This document shows, piece after piece, positions 42,856-52,500 of a stretch of DNA of 52,500 nucleotides. Made by a program: the position numbers and the translations under genes. The notes beneath the pieces are model-generated. The model ran no database searches. It saw nothing but the letters and a program-made list of their open reading frames with translations, and had not been told where the DNA came from. The stretch comes from Botryococcus braunii (lineage: Eukaryota > Chlorophyta > Trebouxiophyceae): NCBI GenBank assembly GCA_002005505.1, contig KV908552.1, forward strand, positions 43,879 to 96,378, read 5' to 3'. Position 1 is the first letter of the stretch; every line of letters starts with the position of its first letter.

Positions 42856-43053
42856 GTGGACATACTGGCCACTCTTCGACATCCCAACATTGTGCTATTC
42901 ATGGGGGTTTGCTTGAGCCCCCCCTGCCTTATCACAGAATATTGTCCACAAGGCAGCCTGTTGGACGTCCTCCAGAGAGCTCAGAGCCAACCTTACACTG
43001 CTGCTCAGCTTTCCTGGCCTCGCCGCTTGAAAATGGCACTTCATGTTGCCAAG
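42856..43053 (+). CDS. TKL kinase gene B, hinge-region exon
   Basis: 198 bp, phase 0. Acceptor GCAGTGCAG before 42856, donor AAG-GTACTT at 43054. It encodes VDILATLRHPNIVLFMGVCL, then ITEYCPQGSLLDVL and LSWPRRLKMALHVAK. Other AG dinucleotides lie just upstream, but this one gives the gapless match to gene A. Confidence 0.92.
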
Positions 43054-44185
43054 GTACTTTTCAAAAGCAACTGGAAATTGTGAAATGCGCGTGAATTCTC
43101 GACCTGACTCTGCTTCCTTGTCAGATACATGTTGAACTACACTTTAACTTACGACTGGTTGCCATTACAACACAGGTTACATGTATCATCTATTGCTGCA
43201 CAGTTCAGTAATGGTATACACTTTAGAACCCTGCTACCTTGCTCTTGTAGTTCTGGGGAGTTTGTCTGAGGTTTCTGCTTGAGGTCTCCTTTGGAATAAA
43301 AACTATGCACTCTGTCGCGCAGCTGCTCCACGCTAACAAGCTGGCCTTTATTTTTGTGCTTGGTGAAAGATTGCAGTATGTATCAGTTCGAAGTGCAGTA
43401 GAATCAAGCTCACTTGAGAATATCCAGTTCGCTGCTGGATTTTTCGAAGCCATAGTTGTTCCAGGCTTTAGATAATTCAGATTGCATGCGTGCCAGGCAA
43501 TGCAAATTCGACCGACCATGCACTTCTGAAAGCGGTGTCAATGATTGTATACTGTTATACGCTGTGCTTGTAGTATTCCCATTGTCAGCAACTCGGGGGA
43601 GAGGGGATGAGGGGAAATATATGCTAGAATGCCGTGAGCTGACCACGCGTGAAAAGCGGCTCGTGGGCTTCCTAAAGGCTTCACCAGCTGGCATGCCAGT
43701 CTCTCAGCTGCTTCACGATCATTGGTATCATGCACAGTTGAACACCTCAACAGTTTCAACTTTCCAGATTCACCAGTGTTGCTCGTCTCCAGTTCAAGAG
43801 ACAAACGGCAACCCTTGCATTTGGCCTGCGCCTGTTCGTTTCCCACCATGGCTGCCCTGCATCACTGCCCTGTTTTACTTTGGTGGTACTGCAATCGCTG
43901 AACAACCTTTATCTGCCGCTATGTCATCACAGAGGAATTAAAGGAGCATCAGAATACTACGTTCGCAGTCACTTCCTAATTCAGAATGCACTATCGTTTA
44001 ACAGGGCATTGGTATGAGAAACTGAGTGGCAGACCCACTCCGTTGCTCAAGGATGATAATTTTCCATGTGTGGTATCAAAAAGACTATTCTTGCTAGACA
44101 TCTGGACCTCCAAACCTTCATTTGAGCGAGAATTCGACCACTTGGGGTCCCCAGGCCGACTCACAGACTATCTGGAGGTCTGCAG
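43054..44185 (+). other. Intron of kinase gene B
   Basis: 1132 bp. It contains an open frame of 161 codons at 43456-43941 without any recognised motif, which I take as chance. Its length is close to the homologous intron of gene A (1088 bp), although the latter is filled by a 285-bp microsatellite. Confidence 0.7.
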
Positions 44186-44368
44186 GGAGTGCTGCAATTG
44201 CACACAAATGTGCCGACCATCTTGCATGGGGATTTGAAGTCTGGCAACATCCTGGTTGACGCAAATTGGAACTGCAAGATTGCTGATTTTGATCGGTCAT
44301 TTATGGAGGGCCTTCCCTCGCACCTTTGCAATCACGGAGCCACCAACCCAACCTGGCTTGCCCCTGAG
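44186..44368 (+). CDS. TKL kinase gene B, catalytic-loop and activation-segment exon
   Basis: 183 bp, phase 0. Acceptor GGTCTGCAG before 44186, donor GAG-GTACGT at 44369. It encodes GVLQLHTNVPTILHGDLKSG, then NILVD, KIADFDRS and WLAPE. HGD replaces HRD and DFD replaces DFG, as in gene A. Confidence 0.93.
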
Positions 44369-44404
44369 GTACGTTCCCTATTCCGCCACACCAGGCTATG
44401 AGCA

Positions 44405-44541
44405 ACATCTGGGGGAGGGGGTGGAGTGTGTGAGAGAGGGGGGGGGAGAGACAGAGAGAGAGGAGGGGGAGGGGGGGGCGAGAGAGAGAGAGAAAGGGGG
44501 GGGGGAGAGGAGGGAGGGGGCGGAGAGGGGGGAGGGAGCCT
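44405..44541. repeat. G-rich (GGGA/GA)n tract in kinase intron
   Basis: About 135 bp of G runs and GA dinucleotides starting only about 40 bp after the splice donor. G runs of this density can form G-quadruplexes in the pre-mRNA. Confidence 0.9.
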
Positions 44542-44841
44542 TCCTTTGAAAACGGTAAGGTTTTGGGTCAGGAGATTGTCCTGTCTCCTACTTGCATACT
44601 GTCAGAAGGGCCCCTCTCCCCTTCCACTGCTGATTGTACTCTTCGCCTATCCTATGCTTGTGGTGTATCTCGTTGTATACTTCCCTGTCAGAATCTGTGA
44701 GATGGTATTGTGGCACAGGGTTAAATCCGCATGTCTCTCATGTCTGGTATGGGGTGTCAGTCGTTGAAGTTGGTGGGAAATTGCCCTCAGGGGGAAATGC
44801 ACAAAGCCTGGGCAGACGAGCACCTTGGTGGCCTCATGCAG

Positions 44842-44952
44842 GTTCTGAATGGAGGGGCGCACACGAAGGCCTCAGATGTGTATGCATTCTCTCTGGTTCT
44901 GTGGGAACTGCTGACCTGGAAAACAGCTTGGGATGGCCTACACGCCCATCAG
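44842..44952 (+). CDS. TKL kinase gene B, subdomain IX exon
   Basis: 111 bp, phase 0. Acceptor CTCATGCAG before 44842, donor CAG-GTAGGT at 44953. It encodes VLNGGAHTKASDVYAFSLVL then LLTWKTAWDGLHAHQ, with the invariant Asp in SDVYAF. Confidence 0.92.
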
Positions 44953-45007
44953 GTAGGTTCCCAGTCTGAATGTCTCCCTGTCTAGCATATGCTCCCCCCT
45001 CCCCTCC

Positions 45008-45041
45008 CCCCCTTCCCCCCCCCTCTCTCTCTCTGTCTGTG

Positions 45042-45082
<41 letters not shown>

Positions 45083-45103
45083 GTGCGTGTGTGTGTGCGT
45101 GTG

Positions 45104-45149
<46 letters not shown>

Positions 45150-45168
45150 CGTGTCCGTCTGTGTGTGT

Positions 45169-45246
<78 letters not shown>
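45008..45246. repeat. (GT)n-(GA)n compound microsatellite in kinase intron
   Basis: A C/T-rich start, about 200 bp of GT with scattered GC and CC interruptions, and a GA end. It lies in the intron 44953-45711. Confidence 0.95.
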
Positions 45247-45250
<4 letters not shown>

Positions 45251-45711
45251 GCGCACATGTTTGCGTGTTTCGTGGTGAGAGGATGAGTGAGTCGGTCTCT
45301 ACGTGGGATGGTTTAAGTGGGTAGTAGGTTGTGGCTGTGCGCTTGTAAACCTGCTGCTATTTTCTGCTGTCCGACTAGACCACCAGCAGCGATCAAAGCA
45401 GATACTGAGCAAGGCATGAAGAGTTAGGCTTCCAAGGCTGCAAGTGAGATGGACAATTAGTTTGCCATTCTGGGCTCAGGAGATCAGCACCAAGGTGCTT
45501 CTGGCTGCCCAGCACAGGGCACTTGATGCCTGCCCCCACAAGGTTCATCACAGTGTCTTGTTTACCGCAGAAAGTATGGTACCCGGAGACGGATACAGCA
45601 AAAATGCCCTCGATAAGACCTCCTGGTCCTACAGTTCAGGGTCCCTGCCCTGAGACCTTCTATCAAATGGCACTTGGAAGGTCGTGGCCTGATTGCAGAG
45701 GTTGGGTGCAG

Positions 45712-45903
45712 ATCCTTATCGCAGTAATGTTACGAAAGGAGCGGCCTGAAGTTCCGGCCAACCTGGGGGCCTTGCTTGGGGGGACTTTCCCCGGGATGGA
45801 CCAATACTTGGCTTTGATGAGAGAATGCTGGAAAGAGGATCCGACCGCGCGGCCGACATTCACAGACGTTATTCAGACGCTACGATATCTGTGGAAGGAA
45901 AAG
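45712..45903 (+). CDS. TKL kinase gene B, subdomain X-XI exon
   Basis: Acceptor GGGTGCAG before 45712. It encodes ILIAVMLRKERPEVPANLGA, then YLALMRECWKEDPTARPTF and VIQTLRYLWKEK, closing the kinase domain with the subdomain XI Arg. It aligns without gaps to 31535-31344. The 3' limit given is the end of similarity; the frame is open to 46125 and the true donor is unresolved. Confidence 0.85.
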
Positions 45904-46534
45904 TGTAACGTCTCTCGCTCACCATCACTTGAGGAGAGTGGCTGGTGTGGAGGTGTGCCCTCGTTTTGCATCTCGCTCCTCCAGTTCCTGACCACAACAT
46001 TTTTTGAGGCGTTAATCATCCCCCATAGCTCACACGCAACACACAGACGTCCGCAGTGGTTGCGGCGTGTCGTCTTCTTTTTGCGGTGCTGCATTACTTC
46101 AGCACAACAGGCACTTCTTCTATAAGCAAAAGCAGCAGCAACGCTCTTTTTGTTACGTGGCTCGGATCTTCTTCCAGGGGAGGGTGCACCTTGCTGATGC
46201 ATCATGCACTCACAGACAATCACCGATGTGAAGGCAATTATTTGGATCATGTCTTGCAGAGTTGGTGTTATTCGCATGAGCTTGCGCATTCCCCTTGAAC
46301 ACTGCTCGCCGTTGGCTAAGGGAGAGGGAGCTTCCGCATTCCCCTTAGGATTTTGGGTCAATGGCGCTCCGAGCCTTTGTTTTAGCAAGCTCTAGACAGG
46401 CAGGACAGGGAGGGAGGGGTGCGGGGCATATGCCCTATAGGTGATAATCTGTGATCCATTAATAATGACTCCTCCACAGTGAGCGCATCACAATACCATC
46501 TGGTGGCCTCCCGCAGAGCTACCTACCTTCCTAG

Positions 46535-47500
46535 GTTGCGGTACAAGGCCTTTTCACTCTGGGAAAATTCAAGCAGCCGCGTGTATACTCATCCATGTCA
46601 CCCCCCATGTTAGAACATGAACGATGCCCACCCCCCCCCCCCCACCCAAGGGGGCAAAATGAAAAAACTGTGGGAGAAACTGAACAAGCAAGAGAAAGAG
46701 ATCGGGTATTGGGGGCCTTCACAAGGGCTTCGATGTCAGCGCCCTTATCTCATATCCTTCTGAATAATAGCTTGGCACTCGCAGAGGCCGCACGAGCGCA
46801 GCTGAGGAAGGATGACAGCCCCTGGGCCCCGCTCCTGGCAGCTCTGGGGAAGATGACGGTGAATGCCGATGAGCCTTGCTTCCCGCAAAGGACCCTCAAG
46901 CGGGGGTTCACTCTACCAAATGGCAGCTGGTCAGCCCGGGCAGTACACTCGGCAGCGGCACGGTACCGCGGGTGGGACCGCACCACCCAGGATGAGCTAT
47001 CGCCCACCGTGTCCCAGCGGTCAAACTCGGACGGGGCCAGCGCTCCTCTTTCCATGGGCTGGGTCGACCTCGCGGCAGAGGCTTCCCATCCCCAAACTTG
47101 TTGGAAAGAGCGTGCTCGCACAGATCCCGCCGTACAGCAGCCTCCTGCATCTCACGAGCTTGGCGGGTGTCGTTTGCAATGGGGGGCACACCAGCAGGAT
47201 GATCTGCAAGGGTTGACGCATCCGTCTCGCACCTCCCCGCAGTACCCCATTGATAGACCCGTGTACCGCAGGATGTCCTTTGATCAGCCTGGTATCTCGC
47301 ACGGGTACACTGCCTTGGGCTTACTTAACGATGGACCGCAAGTCGGTAGGCTGGAAGTTCAGAGGTCAGGGCCCAGAAATGGCTTCCATGCGCCCTTCAG
47401 TGTCTCCTTTCCCGCAGATTGCTTGATCCCTGTGCTTGCACACCGGAACACCGGCTCCCTGCCGCCTGGCCAGACCACGTATTGGGTTGGTGAGCTTTGA
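46535..47500 (+). CDS. TKL kinase gene B, probable terminal exon
   Basis: The frame is open from a possible acceptor (CTACCTTCCTAG before 46535) to TGA at 47498-47500. The product is a polar, Pro/Ser/Arg-rich tail without a known domain. Its end (VSFPADCLIPVL ... GSLPPG ... WVGEL) matches the end of gene A, which supports the exon and its frame. The 5' limit is uncertain: other acceptors exist, and the stretch 46630-46643 is a C homopolymer that may be misread. Confidence 0.55.
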   Translation, partial: VAVQGLFTLGKFKQPRVYSSMSPPMLEHERCPPPPPHPRGQNEKTVGETEQARERDRVLGAFTRASMSAPLSHILLNNSLALAEAARAQLRKDDSPWAPLLAALGKMTVNADEPCFPQRTLKRGFTLPNGSWSARAVHSAAARYRGWDRTTQDELSPTVSQRSNSDGASAPLSMGWVDLAAEASHPQTCWKERARTDPAVQQPPASHELGGCRLQWGAHQQDDLQGLTHPSRTSPQYPIDRPVYRRMSFDQPGISHGYTALGLLNDGPQVGRLEVQRSGPRNGFHAPFSVSFPADCLIPVLAHRNTGSLPPGQTTYWVGEL

Positions 47501-47621
47501 GAGAGCTGGCCTTCGAAGTAGGAACCCAGGGGGAGGTACATGCAGTAGGAAAAGCCAGGGCTGTGCTCATCAAAGCTTCATGAGTTCTTCCCCTCGCATG
47601 TCGTTCAGATTTACTAGTCGC

Positions 47622-47837
47622 ATTCTTGGTTGATTAAGTGGCTTTCTTGCTGGGTGCTAGTCCCATTCTTGGTTGAACATGTGGCTTCTTCGCTGCGTGC
47701 TAGTTTCATTCTTGGTTGAACATGTTGGCTGCCATGCTGCGTGCCAGTCCCATTCTAACTTAATTATGTGACTTCCTCGCTGCCTGATACTGCCCTTCTA
47801 GGTTGATTACGTGGCTTCCTCCCTGCTTGCTGGTCCC
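47622..47837. repeat. 43-bp minisatellite, 5 units
   Basis: Five tandem units of 42-44 bp (ATTCTTGGTTGAACATGTGG, then a CTTC/GCTGCGTGCTAGTCCC part), about 80 percent alike, with a sixth partial unit. It begins 120 bp after the gene B stop, so it may lie in its 3' region. Confidence 0.9.
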
Positions 47838-48378
47838 CGTCTTGGGTGAAGCTCCACTTCGCATGGGAAGTCCGAAGGGCGTTGATGAGTATCAGGAAGG
47901 CAGGATATCTTGATGCCGCGTCCCACAGGTGGAGGCCTCGGCAGTATTTGCCACGGCACCTCACCTTATCGTCCAAGAGTTAGGCATGTAAGACTCATCC
48001 TACGGGAGTGACTGGAGGGTCCGTCCCCCTGGTGTGTCCCAAGTTTCTGTCCCGGATTTGGCTGCAAACTGAGCAGTGCGTTCGGGTCCCATGGCGTTTA
48101 TGACACAGTGTTCTGGATTACAGGCATATTCCAGTTTCGAGTTAGTGAATGCAGCGGCTTGTTTGATACTTCGCTGTGTGCATGTGGTGGCCATGCATGC
48201 TCCTATGAGGCCTCCCAGTTTTCATGCTCCTCTGTCATTACAAGGATCTTGTAAGGTCTTGGCTTATGAGGAGGCCAGAGACAGTTGGAAGGTCAGGACG
48301 TCCTGACGTTCTAGGCAGCCGTTGTCGGCCATGAAGGTGGCAGAACTCTGTTTTAAAGAGGCATATTCTCTCGCAGTT
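47838..48378. other. No assigned gene
   Basis: Minus-strand frames here (47764-47976 and 48000-48194) may continue the possible decayed coding stretch at 49064-48379, but they are short and interrupted. A perfect 16-bp palindrome GTCAGGACGTCCTGAC lies at 48292-48307. Confidence 0.3.
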
Positions 48379-49064
48379 TAGTCGACCATCGCCAGGATAG
48401 GGTCTTTGGGATCAGCAACTTCTGCGATGACTGGCTCCATCGCAGAAGTCTCAATGGTGACCGTCCCATGTCTTATTCAAGTCTGGGTGTGTTGAGAGGT
48501 ACAGCTCGCAAAATTGATTTGCAATCTTATTCAACATGGTCTTCCGATTGATTACTGCTACGCCAGGGAGAAAGGGTCCGTGTGACCATACGGCGCAGGG
48601 CACTTGATCTATGGTGTATGGTCGGAGTAGAGCCTTCTTTCCACATTTGGTGAGTCTACCCCGATTTCGAACTTCCAGGTCTGTGTCGCTCTCATACAGA
48701 GCCATACACAGATTTCACGGGCATTTGTTCATCTAAGTCTGTTTGGCAAAAGAGGCCATATTCAGATGTCATGTTTCTGTCCTGTTGCGCAACAGAGTCT
48801 CTGGGGAGCTTTGTGAGGTAGTAACGTCTTAAGTTGAAGAAAAGGCGTGCGGGGTGCAATCTCGCGTTTGGTATCCCGTAAGTAAGGTGAACCGGGTTGC
48901 CCTTCGCATATTTTAGAGGATCCTGCCAAGATGTTGCCAGTGCACTAACATTGCTATATTTATGCAGATATGCGGTGTCTGGGAACATGAAGCCTCGGTT
49001 GGCCAAACGCAAGTAGGCGGGGAGGATTTCGGGCACCGCAAATTTATCATCCCATTGGCCAAGT
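48379..49064 (-). pseudogene. Possible decayed coding stretch of unknown family
   Basis: Three consecutive minus-strand open pieces read like one protein broken by single-base shifts. The first runs from about 49064 to 48700 (includes LPAYLRLANRGFMFPDTAYL and LFFNLRRYYLTKLPRDS). The second runs from 48705 to 48451 (includes TIDQVPCAVWSHGPFLPGVA and NKIANQFCELYLS). The third runs from about 48459 to a TAA near 48379 (includes VTIETSAMEPVIAEVADPKD). Composition looks protein-like, but the pieces are no longer than chance frames elsewhere in the window. No family is recognised. A relic of a mobile element or a decayed gene are both possible. Confidence 0.3.
48418..48449. repeat. Hairpin, 12-bp perfect arms, 8-base loop
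   Basis: ACTTCTGCGATG and CATCGCAGAAGT around an 8-base loop. Confidence 0.9.
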
Positions 49065-50653
49065 ACATCTTATTTGTTTTTTCTTATGGGTCAAGGGGTA
49101 GAAAGCAGGAAGTGAAGCTACTTTTCATCCAGTGATATGTGTAAGTTGGGTTAGGCTTCCATGGCATTTGCAAACTAGTCTTTAGCCAATGCTGAGGAGT
49201 ATTTCGGGTTTATCGGACCTCTAGGGGAATTTTACCTATCCCTTCCCCGTCAATATATATTGGATTAACTTTTCAAGGTTGGACAGGCTGCCACGGCCTG
49301 TCGAACCATGAGAAATCACGTGTTATAACAGTCCCCGTAATTCAAAGTACATATCATCCAGAAGAGGTCACGTGACTTCTTCCAGGTTTCCCCTGCCTTG
49401 CCCTTGGTTGTCCCTACTCTCTGTGTTCAAGTAGAATGAGTTCTGCCATGCAGGGGTTGGAAATGCTATCCTGACTTCCGAGGGGGTGGAAGGTGTCGAT
49501 CTGCCCTCTATCCGCACTGTCCCGCGGTTTCCCGCGTGACGTGTCGTTATGTTATGTTGAGCACGGTGTTCACGGATGCGCCATGCAGTGCATGTGTGCC
49601 GAGGGATTGTGATCCTTCCAGGAACGTAGTTATACACAGCAGGGGAATCAGACCTCGATGAGGTTTCTCCCTCGTTGGAAAAGAGAACTCAATCCTGAAG
49701 AACCGTATACGTACGCTTGAAGAAAGTTCCTTCCTTTGGGAGGTCCCAATATTTAATGGGCTGAGTCCTGGCCACTTCAGAAGGAGCTTACAAAGGCGAT
49801 TATGTGACATGCCTCCTTCCTGCAACATCTTCCGAAGGGGGAACGTGCATAGTGGATAGTGTTAAGAATTGGAGCTAGTCTATAGATAGTTTTGTATCTG
49901 CATCTACAACGTGGTGGTTTTGCGTCTCCGCTGCGAATTTCACCGGGATCTTGTTCCAGGCGCTTGCGCGGAGCTATAATGTCTAGACTACTAGATCTAG
50001 TAGCAGCCTACGGGGACCATCACCACCAGTGCCTGGCTACCCATATGGCGATTTATGTATCCTTTTGTTTCAAGAAACCAGTTCTACAGGCGCTATGTAC
50101 CCATATCCTCTTAGTAATGTCTGGCCCTTATGCGCACTTCCAGGGACCTGGCCGTTTTTTGGAAAATCAGGGTGTGAAAAGGAATTTGGATCATAAGGCC
50201 ACCAGCATAGGAGGTTGTTTGAATTAGGGGGTTTCTGACGTGCACCCACCACGTGGGGCCCGCGGAGAAGGGGCGTTACTCAAGAAGGAGACTAAAGAGG
50301 AGCTCGGAGCTGGCAATTGGTAGATTGTCCTCATGGTGAGGTGTCCATTATGCCACGGAGCGCACTATTTTCTTAATTGACGTTTTCCGTTACCTGCAGA
50401 CTTGGGCCGTCGTTCTTAGCTTCAACAGACCATGATCTGTGGAGCTCGAGGGCCCTGGTACACGTCGGACACAGGTTAGACGGCGGCGTGCATGGGATTT
50501 CGACTGGCCTAACGGACGTAACGGGCTGTATCCATCCATGTTCTTTTTCCACAGATGGATTGGAGAGTTTACTTGAGGTACATCGTACCCTGTGATCTGC
50601 TGGATTAGAATTGTATGTGAGAAGGTGTATTCTGTGCCCTGGGACTCAAAATT
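49065..50653. other. No assigned gene
   Basis: Interrupted minus-strand frames (49368-49637, 49547-49828, 50390-50839) overlap in different registers; none has a known motif. A perfect 16-bp palindrome CTACTAGATCTAGTAG lies at 49988-50003. Confidence 0.3.
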
Positions 50654-50761
50654 GCTACAGTGAGAATGTCTGTGCAGGAAACTGCAGTTGGTGCAGTGAG
50701 AACGTCCCTGCAGGGAAATGCAAATGATGCACTCAGGATGTCCCTGAAAAGTCCAGTTGAT
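50654..50761. repeat. Short minisatellite with 39/36/33-bp units
   Basis: Three units built on GCAGTGAGAA(T/C)GTCCCTGCAGG-x-AA(C/T)GCA. Unit lengths differ by 3 bp each, so the plus-strand frame (VRMSVQETAVGAVRTSLQGN) survives all three. This hints at a coding past, but no gene was assembled. Confidence 0.7.
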
Positions 50762-51472
50762 GCACCTGCACAACCAATGCGTGCTACTGGGATCTGGTTG
50801 GCAGGTTGCATTCTGAGCATGCATCTTTTTTATATCCATACATGCGCAGGAATAGCTAACAAGATTCGCAGTACGTTGGTGTACATGTATACAGCGAGTT
50901 AGCTCCAGTCGGGTTGGTATCTGTCAGTAATAGCCGCTTCATGATCAGGCAAAAGTAATTGCTACTCACCGGTGTTCATTTGCAGCAACATGTGCATTTA
51001 TCTTGATTACGGGTGGTTCCGGTGTCAATGTATATGCACATAAATTGTCAATGTATGACAATTTATATGCACATATATGTCAATGCTAGTCCAAACGTGA
51101 AGGTTAGTGGAGTGAAGAGGAAGAAGAGATCTATGTCGACTGTGCACAGTGACTTTTGCGTATACGTAATAGGCTCAGCAAGGAGCAAAGAGCTGCTGCT
51201 CTTTTGTACCTTGCGTGCGTATGCTCGCCTTGTTTAAGGCGTTTGTGTGCATTATGTCCCTTGAAGGACAACGGACGTAAGGGACTGCTTTAATGCCATC
51301 TCTGTAGATGGTATACCCTAGCATACGTAGACGTGAAATACTGGACTGCTGCAGCTACATGCATCCAGAAGACACGGATGAGAAGGTCTTGTAGGGCGAC
51401 TGTTAATAAACGTGCAGCGCGTCTATTAACAGGAGGAGCACGCTTCCTGGGTCATGCCCCTCCAACATTTAC
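50762..51472. other. No assigned gene; one hairpin with flanking direct repeat
   Basis: TATATGCACATA occurs at about 51031 and 51065. Between them ATAAATTGTCA and TGACAATTTAT form an 11-bp hairpin with a 5-base loop (51040-51066). Otherwise nothing recognised. Confidence 0.5.
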
Positions 51473-51889
51473 ATGAACTTTTTCTTTGCGTCTCCCCCCG
51501 CTATGGAGCTTAGAGTCCCAGCTCCCTTGTGGAAAAGGGATTGCGTTTGGTTAAGACCTATTGTCCTCGCGAGACCTATTGTCCTCCTCCGGTCGGTGGT
51601 CATAGCAGATCATGTAGTTGTATATGCAGAAGCCTTTCCTTGTCTGCTTAGCAAATATAAGATCTATATTTTTCCCAGTAAACCTTTACAGGTTTGTAGT
51701 TATTCACGTGCACAAGTGCTTTCTTTATTTGCACGATGCATGGAGCAACGCTTAAGGCTTTTAAAAAATGAGGTTCCACTTGTGTGGGCGTTTGTTCAAG
51801 CAGATGTCATGTTGAATCATGAAGGCACAAGGGCGAAAAGTGGACGTCCCCGAGTCCAACGAGGAATTAATCTACTTATGCCCGCATGA
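51473..51889 (+). CDS. Unrecognised ORF, 138 aa
   Basis: ATG at 51473, stop at 51887-51889. The middle (IVLARPIVLLRSVVIADHVV) is hydrophobic and repetitive because CCTATTGTCCTC is duplicated in the DNA. No family is recognised, no splice structure is visible and the length is within what chance gives here. Listed only as a candidate. Confidence 0.15.
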   Translation: MNFFFASPPAMELRVPAPLWKRDCVWLRPIVLARPIVLLRSVVIADHVVVYAEAFPCLLSKYKIYIFPSKPLQVCSYSRAQVLSLFARCMEQRLRLLKNEVPLVWAFVQADVMLNHEGTRAKSGRPRVQRGINLLMPA

Positions 51890-52199
51890 ATAAGAAAGAA
51901 GGACGCTCGGCACGCATTGCCAAGTTGTCTTGATTTCACTTCGATTGTTTCATTAATTAAACGTACATGCTCAGAAGATTGCCGCTATTTTGCGTTAGCC
52001 AATTATGTAAGTATGTACCAGGTGAGGGATCTGCAATGCATCAGCAGATTAGATCTGCTATTGTATTGAAGCGCTGCAGCCCCGGTTCCTCAGTACTCTT
52101 TTGATGAAGCTCTCTCAGACGTTATGTAATGTATCTAGGGATTGTGCATATGTCTAGAAGGCACGCTTCGTGAACACTCTTGAGCCACCAGCAGCATTG

Positions 52200-52500
52200 A
52201 CACTTAGTAGAAAAATCGCTCTTAATCGAATCGGAATCGGCGCCGAATTTCAGTACGATTATCGAAAAATTTCAGATCGAGTTCAGTAGGCTGCGGACGG
52301 TCGGCGGACTGAGTCTGGTCTGAAAATTTTAGTACGATTTCAGTTTCGGCCAATTTCAGATTCAATTACGAGACAAATCAGTCGGAATTCAGATTTTGTC
52401 GATCTCAATCGGTACTGAAATTCATCGGATGCGATTCTGATTCTGAACTGAATTTATGCTGTCGATATGGTTACATGTACGGTGACGAGACATCTCTACA
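52200..52500. other. TTTCAG/CTGAAA-rich edge, possible end of another element
   Basis: AATTTCAG, GATTTCAG, GAATTCAG and their reverse complements occur at least eight times in about 250 bp, mixed with ATCGG/CCGAT. The density resembles the subterminal motif clusters of the hAT-type element at 6748-7512, but no terminal inverted repeat can be seen because the window ends. Confidence 0.35.

Larger units (their letters stand above)
42091..47500 (+). other. TKL-family protein kinase gene B (span of recognised exons)
   Basis: Paralogue of gene A on the opposite strand. The exons for subdomains I-III, IV-VIa, VIb-VIII, IX and X-XI follow in the same order with phase-0 introns (about 594, 1132, 473 and 759 bp), followed by a probable tail exon ending in WVGEL. 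It has the same HGDLK and DFD departures from the kinase consensus. No internal stop or frameshift was seen in the five kinase exons, so it is likely expressed. The N-terminal exons were not found. Confidence 0.88.

Noticed and set aside
43456..43941. 161-codon plus-strand ORF between kinase exons
   Set aside because: It lies within an intron defined on both sides by exons matching the paralogue and has no recognisable motif.
47764..50280. Long ORF in which every stop is explained by C-to-T change, or an alternative genetic code reading TAA/TAG as Gln
   Set aside because: Every stop codon starts with T, so changing that T to C always gives a sense codon; the test has no power. Stop density over much of the interval is at or above chance. 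The kinase and chromovirus frames end normally at TAA/TGA.

Overview
This is eukaryotic nuclear DNA: intron-split protein kinase genes, LTR retrotransposons, a hAT-type DNA transposon, many minisatellites and long GT/CA/GA microsatellites. There is no operon-like gene packing. The mix of a chromodomain Gypsy element, a Copia element and TKL kinases with an HGDLK catalytic loop would suit a green alga (prasinophyte- or charophyte-like) with a repeat-rich genome. That placement is inference; no marker gene fixes the species.

Region 1 (1-6.7 kb) is gene-poor. It holds GA and GT microsatellites and at least five unrelated tandem repeats (24/25, 21, about 45, about 84 and about 48 bp). One minus-strand exon near 6.3-6.5 kb reads as a signal peptide ending at a strong splice donor. 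Some of the repeats are open on the same strand (one is a run of heptads), so a decayed or intron-rich secreted repeat protein is possible.

Region 2 (6.7-23.03 kb) is a mobile-element nest. A 765-bp hAT-type element (18-bp terminal inverted repeats, 8-bp target duplication) lies at the left. Next to it is an old Copia-like LTR (7702-8213, resuming at 22764 and ending at 23000, followed by its own primer site). It was split by a young Copia element (8214-22763, LTRs about 99 percent identical, 5-bp duplication GTTAG). That element was in turn split by a very young chromovirus (12540-20016, minus strand, LTRs identical as far as read, 5-bp duplication GGGAG). The Copia primer sites match the internal anticodon half of initiator tRNA-Met, as in Drosophila copia. 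The Copia gag-pol is broken by three single-base shifts, all in or beside homopolymers. The chromovirus gag and pol are intact, in one frame, separated by a single TGA.

Region 3 (23-29.9 kb) has no recognisable genes. It holds a roughly 440-bp tandem duplication and a striking number of short perfect palindromes.

Region 4 (29.9-47.5 kb) holds two paralogous TKL-type kinase genes, head to head: one on the minus strand (first recognised exon at 35231, stop at 29898) and one on the plus strand (42091 to 47500). Three internal exons have identical lengths (198, 183 and 111 bp), introns are in phase 0, both have HGD and DFD in place of HRD and DFG, and both probably end in the same WVGEL tail. 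Their introns carry long microsatellites. The 5' exons were not found in the 6.9 kb between them.

Region 5 (47.5-52.5 kb) holds a 43-bp minisatellite, a possible decayed minus-strand coding stretch (about 49.05-48.38 kb), a short coding-like repeat, an unrecognised ORF and, at the right edge, DNA rich in TTTCAG motifs that may be the end of another element.
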